The translations under genes and the position numbers were made by a program. The notes under the pieces are model-generated. The model ran no database searches, was not told where the DNA came from, and saw only the letters and a program-made list of their open reading frames with translations. Positions 43,635 through 52,609 of a stretch of DNA of 64,000 bases are shown here, one piece after another. The stretch comes from Streptomyces sp. ADI95-17 (GTDB taxonomy: Bacteria; Actinomycetota; Actinomycetes; Streptomycetales; Streptomycetaceae), in contig NZ_ML123046.1 in assembly GCF_003846175.1 (NCBI RefSeq), positions 944,407 through 1,008,406 of the forward strand, in the 5' to 3' direction. The first letter of the stretch is position 1; each line of letters starts with the position of its first letter.

Positions 43635-44888
43635 GTGCCCGAGCTCTGGGCGGGGACGGATGCCGGCAAGGCCGCGCATCACTGCACGGTGATCGACACG
43701 GACGGGACGAAGGTGCTCTCGCGCCGAGTACCGAACAACGAGGCTGAGCTGCTGGAGCTGATAGGCGACGTCCTCGCACTGGCTGAGGATGAGCCGGTGA
43801 CTTGGGCCGTTGACCTGAACGCGGGCGGAGCCGCCCTGCTGATCGCATTGCTCACCAGTCATGGCCAACGGCTTCTCTATATCCCTGGCCGCACCGTTCA
43901 CCACGCCTCCCGCAGCTACCGAGGCGACGGCAAGACCGATGCCAAGGACGCCTACGTCATCGCCGACCAGGCACGGATGCGCCGTGACCTGCAGCCTTTG
44001 CAGGACTGGGACGAGATTGCGGTGGACCTGAAGATCCTCACCGCTCGCCGCTATGACCTGGCAGCCGACCGCACCCGGGCCATCAACCGACTGCGGGCCC
44101 AGCTGCTGGAGTACTTCCCCGCTCTGGAGAGGGCGTTCGACTACGCCGCATCCAAGGGTGCCCTCGTCCTGCTGACCGGCTACCAGACGCCGGCGGCCCT
44201 GCGCCGGATCGGTACGAACCGGCTGTCGTGCTGGTTGAAGAACCGCAAGGTGCGTGGCACCCAGGCCCTGGCGGACGCAGCCGTCGCCGCGGCACAGGCC
44301 CAGCACACAGCTGTCGTCGGGGAGACCACAGCTGCAGCTGTGGTCCGCACCCTGGCCAAGGCCGTGCTGGCGCTGGACGAGGAGATCACCGGCATCGACC
44401 TGCAGATCGCGGCCCGCTTCCGTGAACATCGCGACGCGGAAGTGATCGTCAGCATGCCCGGAATGGGCCCGTTGCTGGGGGCGGAGTTCATCGCCTGCAC
44501 CGGCGGGGACATGGACGCCTTCGGCAGTGCGGGGCGCCTCGCCGGAGTCGCCGGTCTCGCACCGGTCCCACGGGACTCAGGCCGGATCAGCGGCAACATG
44601 CGTCGACCACACCGCTACCACCGCCGGCTCTTGCGTGTGTTCTACCTCTCCGCCCAGATCGCCGCGCGCTTCTGCCCCACGTCCAAGGCCTTCTACGACC
44701 GCAAGCGAGCCGAGGGCAAGAGCCACAAACAGGCGATCCTCGCCCTCGCCCGCCGACGCCTCGACGTGCTGTGGGCCCTCATACGCGATCAGCGAACTTT
44801 TGAAGCCCAGCCACCTCAGCGCGGTCTCGCCGTGGGCTGATCCCTGTTGTCTTGGGAGGTCACGTGCTGCCTGCTGCCGCGGTGCGTC
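43590..44888 (+). mobile_element. IS110-family insertion sequence (minimal extent)
   Basis: The element comprises the transposase and flanking non-coding ends. IS110 elements have no obvious terminal inverted repeats and often make no target duplication, so exact ends cannot be read from sequence alone. The left end lies somewhere in 43344-43590 and the right end in 44841-44888, since the genes on both sides keep intact 3' ends. Confidence 0.7.
43635..44840 (+). CDS. IS110-family transposase (DEDD recombinase)
   Basis: A 401-residue transposase. The N-terminal RuvC-like DEDD domain shows LWAGTDAGKAAHHCTVIDTD (first Asp), WAVDLNAGGAAL and DGKTDAKDAYVIADQAR (the DAKDA block). The C-terminal Transposase_20 domain has VSMPGMGPLLGAEFIACTGG, GRLAGVAGLAPVPRDSG with the catalytic serine region, and the closing KQAILALARRRLDVLWALIR. 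Intact length and motifs suggest an active element. The GTG at 43635 follows GAGGGAGG and gives the family length; the frame opens 15 codons earlier. The right end must lie in the 48 bases before the next gene stop. Confidence 0.93.
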   Translation: MPELWAGTDAGKAAHHCTVIDTDGTKVLSRRVPNNEAELLELIGDVLALAEDEPVTWAVDLNAGGAALLIALLTSHGQRLLYIPGRTVHHASRSYRGDGKTDAKDAYVIADQARMRRDLQPLQDWDEIAVDLKILTARRYDLAADRTRAINRLRAQLLEYFPALERAFDYAASKGALVLLTGYQTPAALRRIGTNRLSCWLKNRKVRGTQALADAAVAAAQAQHTAVVGETTAAAVVRTLAKAVLALDEEITGIDLQIAARFREHRDAEVIVSMPGMGPLLGAEFIACTGGDMDAFGSAGRLAGVAGLAPVPRDSGRISGNMRRPHRYHRRLLRVFYLSAQIAARFCPTSKAFYDRKRAEGKSHKQAILALARRRLDVLWALIRDQRTFEAQPPQRGLAVG

Positions 44889-45413
44889 TCAGTTCCTGAT
44901 GAGAGGCTCGTAAGGGCAACCCTCCGGCGTGAAGATGAGGACGAAGTTCTCTCCCACCCGAACAGCCGCCTTCCGCAAGCGAGCCAGGACGTCTGCTTGG
45001 TCCGGAAGGTCGAGGCCGAGGGCTGCGGCGGCACGCTCTCTTCGGGCCACGAGGTCCGGCATGTCCTCCAGGTACTCGGCCGCGAGTTCGCGACTCTCCT
45101 CGTCTGTGAACGCTTGGCAGTCGCGCCACCACGGGGCGACCAGCAGCAGCCGCAGGAGCTCGGGCAGGCCGATCGCAACCAGAGCCGCACCTCCTTCGGA
45201 GTCGGCATAAAGGATTGGACGTTCCTCGCCGCCTTCACCGCAGAAGAAGTACGTGCCCCCAGCGCCGTCGCCGGCGAAACCCTCGAGCGCGGCGCCCGAG
45301 GCTAGGTGGACTTCCTCGACATGGTCGCCTCGGTCCAGGTCGAAGTCACCCGGCCAAGCGAGAAAACGGGCAGCTTCGTCCTGTTCGCGGACGGCAGAGA
45401 TCAACGAGTCCAT
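44889..45413 (-). CDS. Hypothetical protein, SUKH/SMI1-KNR4-like
   Basis: A 174-residue acidic protein. RPILYADSEGGAALVAIGLP followed by ELLRLLLVAPWWRDC is the late-strand/helix pattern seen in SUKH (SMI1/KNR4) immunity-type proteins, where a residue after the strand, a helix and a short WRD motif recur. Upstream TYFFCGEG (strand) and the acidic N-terminus also fit. The C-terminal VLIFTPEGCPYEPLIRN is compact and closes the chain. The ATG at 45413 is the natural start. No toxin is adjacent; an IS110 element sits at its 3' end, so a former partner may have been displaced. Confidence 0.6.
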   Translation of the reverse strand: MDSLISAVREQDEAARFLAWPGDFDLDRGDHVEEVHLASGAALEGFAGDGAGGTYFFCGEGGEERPILYADSEGGAALVAIGLPELLRLLLVAPWWRDCQAFTDEESRELAAEYLEDMPDLVARRERAAAALGLDLPDQADVLARLRKAAVRVGENFVLIFTPEGCPYEPLIRN

Positions 45414-45650
45414 GGGCCGCACCTTACGGCTCGCTGGTTGACAAGAATCATTGGGAATCCTTGCCGGGCAGGCTAAGCAGCCCGACAGGCCCCCGCCACT
45501 CGGGGCGCGTCCACGGAGCGCCGCCGGGCTGCACCGCGGTGCCCGCGCGGATAGCGTGGGACGCACCCCGCCCGCCCCGTTCACCGAGGGCGGCATCCCG
45601 GCAGGGCACGGTGATCCACCGAGCCATCAAGGTGGTCACCCTTGACGTCC

Positions 45651-46286
45651 ATGAACCGTCTGCCGGCCTTCTCCGCCGTCCCCCGGCTCATCGCCTCGGT
45701 GGTCGCCGGGGCGGTGATCGGTGCGGTCACCGGCGTACTGGCCAACGGGCCGCTGGGCATCCTCGCCGGGATCGCGGCGGCGGAGACGATCTTCGTCGTG
45801 GCGGGCTGGATCGCGCTGTGGCCCATGGACGCGGACACCACCCACCGCAACGTCCGGCGCGAGGAGTTCCGCCCCGTCCTCGAAGAGCTGGTCGTCGTGG
45901 CGGCCGCCGTGTGCGGGCTGCTCGGCATCGTGGTGATGCTGCTGGTCGGCCACTCGGACCTGGGCCACGCCGCGGCCGCGACGGCACTGTGCGGCGTGTT
46001 CATGGCCTGGGCGTCGCTCCACCTCATGTACGCCACCCGCTACGCGTACCTCTACTACCTCCCCTCCGAGGGCGGGATCGACTTCAACTCGCAGGACCGG
46101 CCGAAGTACGTCGACTTCCTCTACTTCAGCTACAACCTCGGGATGACCTACCAGGTCTCCGACACCGACGTCTCCAGTTCCACGATCCGTGCGATCGCCC
46201 TCCGGCACTGCCTGCTGTCCTACGTGTTCGGCGCCAGCATCCTGGCCACCACGATCAACCTCGTCACCGGAATCGTCACCGGCTGA
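45651..46286 (+). CDS. DUF1345 family membrane protein
   Basis: A 211-residue integral membrane protein with five hydrophobic segments (LIASVVAGAVIGAVTGVLAN, LAGIAAAETIFVVAGWIALW, VVVAAAVCGLLGIVVMLLVG, AAATALCGVFMAWASLHLMY and a C-terminal helix). The DUF1345 signature GGIDFNSQDRPKYVDFLYFS, then GMTYQVSDTDVSSSTIRAIA and LRHCLLSYVFG, is very clear. The family is uncharacterised. The ATG at 45651 is preferred over a TTG three codons upstream. It stands alone, convergent with the following beta-propeller gene. Confidence 0.9.
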   Translation: MNRLPAFSAVPRLIASVVAGAVIGAVTGVLANGPLGILAGIAAAETIFVVAGWIALWPMDADTTHRNVRREEFRPVLEELVVVAAAVCGLLGIVVMLLVGHSDLGHAAAATALCGVFMAWASLHLMYATRYAYLYYLPSEGGIDFNSQDRPKYVDFLYFSYNLGMTYQVSDTDVSSSTIRAIALRHCLLSYVFGASILATTINLVTGIVTG

Positions 46287-46290
46287 CCCC

Positions 46291-47835
46291 TCACGGCTTC
46301 GCGGGGGCGAAGGACAGCATGCGGGCCTCGTGCTCGCTGTCGGAGCCGTTCACGCCCGACGGAGTGATGACGATCCGGCCGTTCACGTACGCCAGGTTCC
46401 CGGCGAACATCCTGGACTCCGTGGACCGGGCCGGTGCCGGGTGGCGCATCACCGTCCTCTCCGTGTCCGCGCCGCCCTTGCCGATGCGCAGGACGCCGCC
46501 CGGCCGGGTCGTCGAGGCCGCCTCGTAGACGAACGCGGACGTGCCGCCCGCCCCGCGCAGGGGATAGAGGCTGCTGTCCGCGGACTTCACACCCCAGAGG
46601 AGCTTCCCCGTGCCCAGGTCGTAGCCGCCGACCCGGTCGGTGCCTCCCAGGAAGACGGTGTTCCTGCCGACGGCGGTCCCGGCGCAGGACTGGAGGTGGG
46701 TGTCCGAACTGTCCTTGTCGGAACAGAACTTGAACCCCTTCGGCCTGGCGTCGATGGTCGTACGGACTCTTCCTCCGGCCCCCAGGGAGACGACCCGCCA
46801 GTTGTCGGTGCGGTCCTCGTTGTGGAAGGTGGTGAGGACGACCGGGTCGGCGGAGAGCACCTTGCCGACCTTCCAGCCCGTCCGGGTCCGGTACCGCCAG
46901 CGAACCTTGCCGGTGCGCGGATCGATCTCCCGGACCTGGCTGTAGCTCCGGGCACCGTCGACGCTGATCGCGCAGTCGGAGCTCACCAGGAGACGACTGC
47001 CGCCCGCCACCCGGTCGGGGTAGCACTTCGCGGAGGTCTCCATGGGAATGTCGTAGAGCTTGCTCCCGTCCTCGACCCGGTACGCGGCGGCCCGCATGCT
47101 CTGGACGATCGCGAGAGTGCCGCCGCTGATGGCGCTGTGCACGATGATCGTGTCGTCCATGGCCCCGGTCTCGGTGAGCACCTTGTGCCAGCCGGCCCTT
47201 CCGGTCCGCAGATCGATCATCTGGAGTTGGTTGCACCGGTTGCCGCTCCGGGCGTTGCTGCTCTTGTGGACCACGACGACCTTGCCGTCAGGGGTCGGGT
47301 CGGCCGGGGTCTCGCAGACCGGTGCGGGCAAGGACACGCTCCACGCCTCGGCCCCGTCGGACAGCCGGTAGGCGGTGACCTTCTTGTGCATGGCCTGGAC
47401 GACGGTGTCGCCGACGATCCACAGGTCGTAGAGCTTGATATTGCGTCCGGGCAGATCGGTCCGGTCGTCGACGATCCACCCGGTCGCGTCCTCCGGCTTG
47501 CGCCCCGCGTTGATCTCCTCCGTCGTCGGTATCCGCTTCCACTTGGGTGTGGGGGTCGGGGAGGGCCGGGGAGCGGTCCGTGTCGCGGAGGGGCCGGGGG
47601 ACTTCTCCGCCACGGGGGCGGCGGTGCTGTCCTGCCGGCCGCCGCGCACGACGTACACCACCGTGCCCGTCACCAGGAGCAGCAGCACGACGACCGTCGC
47701 GATCACCGGCCCCCTGCCGAAGCGCCCGCGAGACGGTGGCCCCGGCGGGTTGGGTCCCCCCGAGGCGTACGGGTTGTCCGGAACCGGCTGTTGCGGTGGG
47801 TGTGGCCGGTACCAGGGCTGGGGCTGGCGTGACAT
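46291..47835 (-). CDS. Membrane-anchored PQQ-like beta-propeller protein
   Basis: A 514-residue protein. A Pro/Gly-rich cytosolic N-terminus (~1-45) is followed by one transmembrane helix (GPVIATVVVLLLLVTGTVVY, ~48-68), a Ser/Pro/Thr-rich linker and an extracytoplasmic PQQ-like beta-propeller (~110-510) with repeated YDLWIVGDTVVQAM, QMIDLRTGRAGW, VREIDPRTGKVRWRY and GGYDLGTGKLLWGV blades. The layout resembles extracellular sensor parts of actinomycete regulatory proteins, but there is no kinase domain. The ATG at 47835 follows a GGAAGGGAAG ribosome site. Role unknown; it converges on the DUF1345 gene with a 4-base gap. Confidence 0.85.
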   Translation of the reverse strand: MSRQPQPWYRPHPPQQPVPDNPYASGGPNPPGPPSRGRFGRGPVIATVVVLLLLVTGTVVYVVRGGRQDSTAAPVAEKSPGPSATRTAPRPSPTPTPKWKRIPTTEEINAGRKPEDATGWIVDDRTDLPGRNIKLYDLWIVGDTVVQAMHKKVTAYRLSDGAEAWSVSLPAPVCETPADPTPDGKVVVVHKSSNARSGNRCNQLQMIDLRTGRAGWHKVLTETGAMDDTIIVHSAISGGTLAIVQSMRAAAYRVEDGSKLYDIPMETSAKCYPDRVAGGSRLLVSSDCAISVDGARSYSQVREIDPRTGKVRWRYRTRTGWKVGKVLSADPVVLTTFHNEDRTDNWRVVSLGAGGRVRTTIDARPKGFKFCSDKDSSDTHLQSCAGTAVGRNTVFLGGTDRVGGYDLGTGKLLWGVKSADSSLYPLRGAGGTSAFVYEAASTTRPGGVLRIGKGGADTERTVMRHPAPARSTESRMFAGNLAYVNGRIVITPSGVNGSDSEHEARMLSFAPAKP

Positions 47836-48451
47836 CGGGCTTCCCTTCCTGACGCGCTCCCGCGCGCTCTCCGCGTTCCCCCCGCAGCAAACGTCGCGAC
47901 CGGTACTCGCGATTGGCCATCGCGGTCGGTCGTCGCGGTCGACGGAGCCCTCGGGTGTGGACGACCGGCGGGTTTCCCGATGATCCGCAGTCATTCAGCC
48001 ATAGTTACCGCGCCGTAGTCACGTGACCGGGGGATTTGGGACGAGTTCACCTCATGGCCTCCACGCGTCCCTTCCGGCACGTGACACGAACGCGCCGCCA
48101 TGAGGACGGGCCGGCCCCGCGCTGGGAAAGGGCCGGAAGGCGGCCATGGACAGGAAACGCAGCGGAATGACACCCATGCACCGCCACAACGCCCCGAGGC
48201 GCCTGAGTAGTTGGCCGGTACGCCCGTCACCACCACGGCCCGCACCACGCCGGCCACCCGGACCGACGCACCGCCCACGGGACCGGCGGCGCTTCAGGCC
48301 TGCCCGGGCAATGCCATGGTCGTCCGGATGCTCCGTCCGGCAGGCCACCCCCGGGCCCAGGAGCCGCTCCCGTACGCCGCCACGGCCAGGTGTTCCGACC
48401 TGGGAGGCTGTGGACGGGTGGTGTCGCGCGCGCCGCTCCGGACGAACTGGT
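47836..48451. other. Intergenic region, possible decayed coding fragment
   Basis: Some 616 bases lack a supportable gene. The plus-strand frame between 48206 and about 48400 has high third-position GC and could be the remains of a small secreted protein (TTTARTTPATRTDAPPTGPA, then ACPGNAMVVRMLRPAGHPRA), but a stop codon cuts it from any start. The left part should hold the promoter of the beta-propeller gene. Confidence 0.4.
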
Positions 48452-48922
48452 CTAGGCGCTCGCGTCGCCCACCGACAGCACGACAGCGGTCGTACGTCCC
48501 CCGGGTGCGTCATACGTGACGGTCTCGCCGGCGCGACGGCCGAGCAGCGCGCTGCCGAGCGGGCTGTCGGCGGTGACCAGCGTCAGGTCCAGTGCCTCGG
48601 GGAACTCGCTGATCCGGATGGTCGTCTCCGTGGCGTCCGCGAACCGCACCGTCACCGTGCTGCCCACGCCGACCTTGTCGGTCGAGGGCGGCCCCGCGGC
48701 ATCCGCCTCGCGGAGCCGGCCGTCGATCTCGGCGATACGGGTGTCCAGATGGTCGAGATCCGTGCCGCGCTGCAACTCGTCGGCCTCGTCCGCCCGGTCG
48801 CCCACCTGCTCCCCGCCGCGCAGCGTGGCGGCGACGGTGGCGCGTTCGGTGCGCAGGTCGGCGAGCTCCTGTTCCAGGGCCCTGCGAGCGGCAGTGCTCA
48901 TGGGTTCGGGTCCACCGTTCAT
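48452..48922 (-). CDS. GreA/GreB-family elongation factor-like protein
   Basis: A 156-residue protein with the GreA layout: an N-terminal antiparallel coiled-coil (~10-75, ARRALEQELADLRTERATVA ... LDHLDTRIAEIDGRLREAD) and a C-terminal FKBP-like domain ending in SPLGSALLGRRAGETVTYDA. At the coiled-coil tip GREA proteins carry D/E residues that activate the polymerase; here RADEADELQ supplies acidic residues. It is probably a secondary Gre-type factor, since main GreA proteins are usually ~160 residues with a stricter GD.xENAE tip. GGGAGCAGGA precedes the ATG. Confidence 0.85.
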   Translation of the reverse strand: MNGGPEPMSTAARRALEQELADLRTERATVAATLRGGEQVGDRADEADELQRGTDLDHLDTRIAEIDGRLREADAAGPPSTDKVGVGSTVTVRFADATETTIRISEFPEALDLTLVTADSPLGSALLGRRAGETVTYDAPGGRTTAVVLSVGDASA

Positions 48923-49127
48923 TCCTGCTCCCGTCGCGTGGGCTCCACGGTCCAGCGCCGCAGGCTCGCCATCAGAGACATTCGTAAGATATCAGGCATA
49001 TCGGCACGTCGTGGTGGTGAGTCCGGCGCTGTGGAGGTGGGCCGGGAGCCGCCCGCCGCTCACCCGATACGGCGGTGTTCGCCTCTGGGCGAGGGACGGA
49101 TACCGGACAGCCCGTAGACTCCCGCGA

Positions 49128-49748
49128 ATGGCGAAGTACTTCGACGTGCACCCCGAGAATCCTCAGCGGCGCACCATCAGCAGCGTTGCCGACAGCATCC
49201 GGTCCGGGGCGCTCGTCGCGTATCCGACGGACTCCTGCTACGCACTGGGATGCCAACTCGGCAGCCGTGACGGCATCGGCCGGATCCGCTCGATCCGGAA
49301 CCTCGACGACCGTCACCACTTCACGCTCGTCTGCCAGAACTTCGCCCAGCTGGGTCAGTTCGTGCAGGTCGACAACGATGTGTTCCGTGCGATCAAGGCG
49401 GCGACGCCCGGCAGCTACACCTTCATCCTCCCCGCGACGAAAGAGGTGCCGCGCCAGCTGCTGCACCCGAAGAAGAAGACGGTCGGCGTCCGGATCCCCG
49501 ACCATGTGGTCACCCAGGCGCTGCTCGCCGAACTCGGGGAACCGCTCCTGTCCAGCACCCTGCTGCTGCCCGACGAGGACGAGCCGATGACACAGGGCTG
49601 GGAGATCAAGGAACGGCTCGACCATGTGGTGGACGCCGTGCTCGACTCGGGCGACTGCGGCACCGAGCCGACCACGGTCATCGACTTCTCCAGCGGCGAA
49701 CCCGAGATCGTCCGCCGGGGCGCCGGTGACGTCACGCGGTTCGAGTAG
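49128..49748 (+). CDS. YrdC/Sua5/YciO-family L-threonylcarbamoyladenylate synthase-like protein
   Basis: A 206-residue protein with the YrdC fold: the nucleotide-binding block GALVAYPTDSCYALGCQLGS, KxR-type RIRSIRNLDDRHHFTLVCQN, PGSYTFILPATKEVPRQLLH, TVGVRIPDHVVTQALLAELG and the PLLSSTLLLPDED loop. The family makes threonylcarbamoyl-AMP for tRNA t6A, but the YciO branch, which this protein resembles in its HHF and KKKTVGVR features, is less active in that role. It likely acts on RNA or nucleotides in the cytosol. The ATG at 49128 gives family length; the open frame further upstream is not coding. Confidence 0.88.
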   Translation: MAKYFDVHPENPQRRTISSVADSIRSGALVAYPTDSCYALGCQLGSRDGIGRIRSIRNLDDRHHFTLVCQNFAQLGQFVQVDNDVFRAIKAATPGSYTFILPATKEVPRQLLHPKKKTVGVRIPDHVVTQALLAELGEPLLSSTLLLPDEDEPMTQGWEIKERLDHVVDAVLDSGDCGTEPTTVIDFSSGEPEIVRRGAGDVTRFE

Positions 49749-49937
49749 CCGCGTCCGCCGTACACCGCACCGGCTCCGCGGACGCCTCGTCGTAGCGCTT
49801 CAGCACCAGGCGTGCCACGTCGGGGTGCGCACCGAGCGGCGCCGAGACGAAGCAGCCCCCGGCCTCCTCCCCGCGCCGGTGGAAAGTCCACGGGGCCGGG
49901 GGAGATACTGGGAGGAATCGCACGATTGGAGGGCGTC

Positions 49938-50093
49938 ATGATCGTCCTCGGTGTCATTCTGCTGGTCATCGGCCTGGTCGCCGGAATCTCGATCCTGTGG
50001 ACCATCGGTGTCGTGCTCGTCGTGATCGGGGCCATCCTGTGGATCCTCGGCGCCGCCGGGCACGCGGTCGGCGGCCGACGACACTACTGGTAG
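49938..50093 (+). CDS. DUF6131 small membrane protein
   Basis: A 51-residue protein made of two hydrophobic helices (MIVLGVILLVIGLVAGISIL, then TIGVVLVVIGAILWILGAAG) and a basic GGRRHYW tail, exactly the pattern of the DUF6131 family in actinomycetes. A GGAGGG ribosome site precedes the ATG. Function unknown; membrane insertion with the tail in the cytosol is likely. Confidence 0.88.
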   Translation: MIVLGVILLVIGLVAGISILWTIGVVLVVIGAILWILGAAGHAVGGRRHYW

Positions 50094-50110
50094 CGCCGCC
50101 GCTCCGGCCG

Positions 50111-51004
50111 TCACAGCCCCGGGAACCGGCGCATGCGGATCTCGCAGTAGCCGCGCAGGCCGTCGACCAGGGCGCGGATGGCGGGGCGGGCGTAATGGGA
50201 GGCGTCCCACCCCGCGTACAGGGGGACCGTCAGAGGGCCGTCCGGGGTGTGCACGATCAACTCGGACAGGCCGAAGCGGGCGTCGTCGGTGACCAGACAG
50301 ACTCCGCGCCCCGCCGCGGCGAGCGCCTGCGCGAAGGGCGAGGACCCGGTCTCCGACACGGCGGCGAATCCCAGCCCCGCCCGGCTGACCGCCTCGTCCA
50401 CGACCAGCCGCGCCACGTTGGCACGGGTCATCAGGATCAGCGGTTCGGTGACCAGCTCGGCCAGATCGATCGTGGCCCGCCCGGCCCAGGGGTGCCCGGC
50501 GGGAACCTGGGCGATGACGGGCGTACGGCCCAGGAACGCGGATTCCAGCGGGGCCGGGGCGGGACCGGTGGAGATGCCGAGGTCGGCGTCGCTGCGCGCC
50601 AGCGTGTCGAAGACCCGGCTGGGGTCCTCCTGGATGGCGTCGCGCAGCGTGGGCCCCGCGCTGCCGCCGCCGGCCATGAAGGGGGCCAGGAGGTAGGCGA
50701 CGGTGGACGGGGCGGTGACCACCGTGAGCGCCGCCTGCTCGCCCTGCCCCACGGCGGACATCGTCTCGGCGGCCTGCTCGGCCCGGCGCACCAGGTCCTG
50801 GGCGATGGGACGGAAGCGGCGGCCGGCCGCGTTCAGGGTCAGCGAGCCCGGGCGGCGGGTGAACAGGGAAACCCCCAAGTCCTTCTCCAGGGCGCTCAGC
50901 TGGCGTGACAGGGAGGGCTGGGCGATATGCACCTGGCGGGCCGCGGCGGTGACCGAATCGGCCTCCGCGACGGCGAGGAAGTAACGCAGCACCCGCAGTT
51001 CCAT
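50111..51004 (-). CDS. LysR-family transcriptional regulator
   Basis: A 297-residue regulator. The N-terminal HTH (MELRVLRYFLAVAEADSVTA, ARQVHIAQPSLSRQLSALEK) and effector domain (LTVVTAPSTVAYLLAPFMAG ... RLVVDEAVSRAGLGFAAVSE) are clear. The ATG at 51004 is preferred over an upstream ATG. It lies divergent to the MFS/amidohydrolase operon, separated by 209 bases that contain a 19-bp imperfect palindrome, the standard LysR autoregulation/activation layout. Confidence 0.93.
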   Translation of the reverse strand: MELRVLRYFLAVAEADSVTAAARQVHIAQPSLSRQLSALEKDLGVSLFTRRPGSLTLNAAGRRFRPIAQDLVRRAEQAAETMSAVGQGEQAALTVVTAPSTVAYLLAPFMAGGGSAGPTLRDAIQEDPSRVFDTLARSDADLGISTGPAPAPLESAFLGRTPVIAQVPAGHPWAGRATIDLAELVTEPLILMTRANVARLVVDEAVSRAGLGFAAVSETGSSPFAQALAAAGRGVCLVTDDARFGLSELIVHTPDGPLTVPLYAGWDASHYARPAIRALVDGLRGYCEIRMRRFPGL

Positions 51005-51031
51005 GGCCGCCTCCCGAAGCCTCGACATCTT

Positions 51032-51050
51032 CCATGCCTTGAAGGTATGG
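51032..51050. promoter_or_regulatory. Candidate LysR operator
   Basis: CCATGCCTTGAAGGTATGG has 7-bp arms (CCATGCC / GGTATGG) with one mismatch, lying 27 bases upstream of the lysR start in the divergent promoter region. Size and position fit a LysR recognition-binding site, though no T-N11-A consensus was proven. Confidence 0.4.
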
Positions 51051-51213
51051 GAATCGTAGCAATCAAGTATTAGACGCTATGGGTGATCGAATCCCAGACT
51101 GTGGCTGTCCAGCTCACCGTCCCGGCTCCTTCGCCCAAGGGCTCCCCACCGTCCGGTCCTCCCGCACCGTCCGGCCCCTCGCCGAAGGCTCCGCGCCCGC
51201 CGGAGGCCCACCC

Positions 51214-52554
51214 ATGAATGTCCGACTTCCCGACGCCGCCGAAGCGCGGGGCACCCGTGCTTCGAGCCAGGCCCGCCGAGCGGGTCTCGCCTCGTTCGTC
51301 GGCACCACCATCGAGTGGTACGACTTCTACATCTACGGAACGGCGTCCGCGCTCGTCTTCGGAAAGCTGTTCTTCCCCGACGTGTCGCCCGCCGCCGGGG
51401 TGCTCGCCTCCTTCGCGACGTTCTGGGTCGGCTTCCTCGCCCGCCCCATCGGCGGGATCGTCTTCGGGCACCTGGGCGACCGCATGGGCCGCAAGGGCAC
51501 CCTGGTCACCACGCTGCTCATGATGGGCGCCGCCACCTTCCTGGTCGGAGTGCTCCCCACCCACGCGCAGAACGGCGTCGCAGCACCCTTCCTGCTGGCG
51601 CTGCTGCGCGCCGTCCAGGGCATCGCGGTGGGCGGCGAATGGGGCGGCGCGGTTCTGATGGCGTCCGAGAGCGCCCCCAAGGGCCGGGGCTCCCGCTTCG
51701 CGATGCTGGTCCAGCAGGGCTCCCCGGCCGGGGCGATCCTGGCCACCCTGGTCTTCCTCACGGCCGGCACCCTGGACGACGCCGCCTTCGCCTCATGGGG
51801 CTGGCGCGTGCCGTTCCTGCTGTCCGGGCTGCTCGTCGTGGTCGGACTGGTGATCCGTCTGAAGGTCGAGGAGTCGGAGGACTTCGAGCGGGTCAAGGAG
51901 AGCGGCGACGTGGTGAAGCTCCCGATCGCCGAGGTGCTGCGCACCGACTGGCGCACCGTCCTGCTGGGCATCGGCGCCTCGATCATGGGCATCTCCGCCG
52001 CGTACTTCACCAACACCTTCGTGCTCTCCTGGACCACGAACGAGCTGCACATGAACCGGCAGACGATGCTGTACGTCCTGCTCGCGCTCTCCGTGGTGCA
52101 GTTCCTGTGGCAGCCGCTGGCCGCGCTGATCTCCGAGCGGGTCGGCGAGGCCCGGTTCATGGTGTGCTCGCTGCTCGCCAATGTCGTCGTCGCCGTCCCG
52201 ATGTTCCTGCTGATCAACACGGCGCGCCCGGTCCTGGTGTTCTGCGGCATCGCGCTCGCCATGATCAGCGGCTCGGGGTACTACGCCGTCCTGGCTGGAT
52301 TCCTCGCCCGGGCCTTCCCCTCCCGGGTCCGCTACACCGGCATCTCGCTCTCGTACCAGCTGTGCTCGACCCTCATCGGCGGCACGACCCCGCTGGTGGC
52401 CCAGGCACTGCTGACATCCGGCGGCGGCTCGATCTGGCCCGTGGTCGCGTTCTACGCGGCCCTGCTGCTGGTCACCACGGCGTGCGTCGCCGTGCTCGCC
52501 CGCTTCATGGACCGGCGCACACCGAGCGCGCCGCCCGTCCCGGCGACCGCCTGA
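51214..52554 (+). CDS. MFS transporter of the metabolite:H+ symporter (MHS) family
   Basis: A 446-residue 12-helix carrier. MHS signatures are FVGTTIEWYDFYIYGTASAL in helix 1, FLARPIGGIVFGHLGDRMGR (motif A), IAVGGEWGGAVLMASESAPK and the large central loop with RLKVEESEDFERVKESGDVV. The family imports organic acids or related metabolites with protons. It is followed by an amidohydrolase in the same direction, which likely acts on the imported compound. The ATG at 51214 follows CGGAGG; the longer upstream frame is rejected because this start has a clear ribosome site. Confidence 0.93.
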   Translation: MNVRLPDAAEARGTRASSQARRAGLASFVGTTIEWYDFYIYGTASALVFGKLFFPDVSPAAGVLASFATFWVGFLARPIGGIVFGHLGDRMGRKGTLVTTLLMMGAATFLVGVLPTHAQNGVAAPFLLALLRAVQGIAVGGEWGGAVLMASESAPKGRGSRFAMLVQQGSPAGAILATLVFLTAGTLDDAAFASWGWRVPFLLSGLLVVVGLVIRLKVEESEDFERVKESGDVVKLPIAEVLRTDWRTVLLGIGASIMGISAAYFTNTFVLSWTTNELHMNRQTMLYVLLALSVVQFLWQPLAALISERVGEARFMVCSLLANVVVAVPMFLLINTARPVLVFCGIALAMISGSGYYAVLAGFLARAFPSRVRYTGISLSYQLCSTLIGGTTPLVAQALLTSGGGSIWPVVAFYAALLLVTTACVAVLARFMDRRTPSAPPVPATA

Positions 52555-52609
52555 CGACACCCGTCCCGTCACCGCCCCATCCCCCCGTAACACCCAAGGA
52601 GTTGACCCC

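Noticed and set aside
44889..45596. An extended 235-codon version of the SUKH-like gene starting at 45596.
   Set aside because: The first 61 codons are Arg/Pro/Ser-rich and non-conserved in character; the ATG at 45413 begins protein-like sequence.
49732..49923. A 63-codon minus-strand frame between the YrdC-like and DUF6131 genes.
   Set aside because: It has no credible ribosome site and overlaps the end of the YrdC-like gene; composition is ambiguous.
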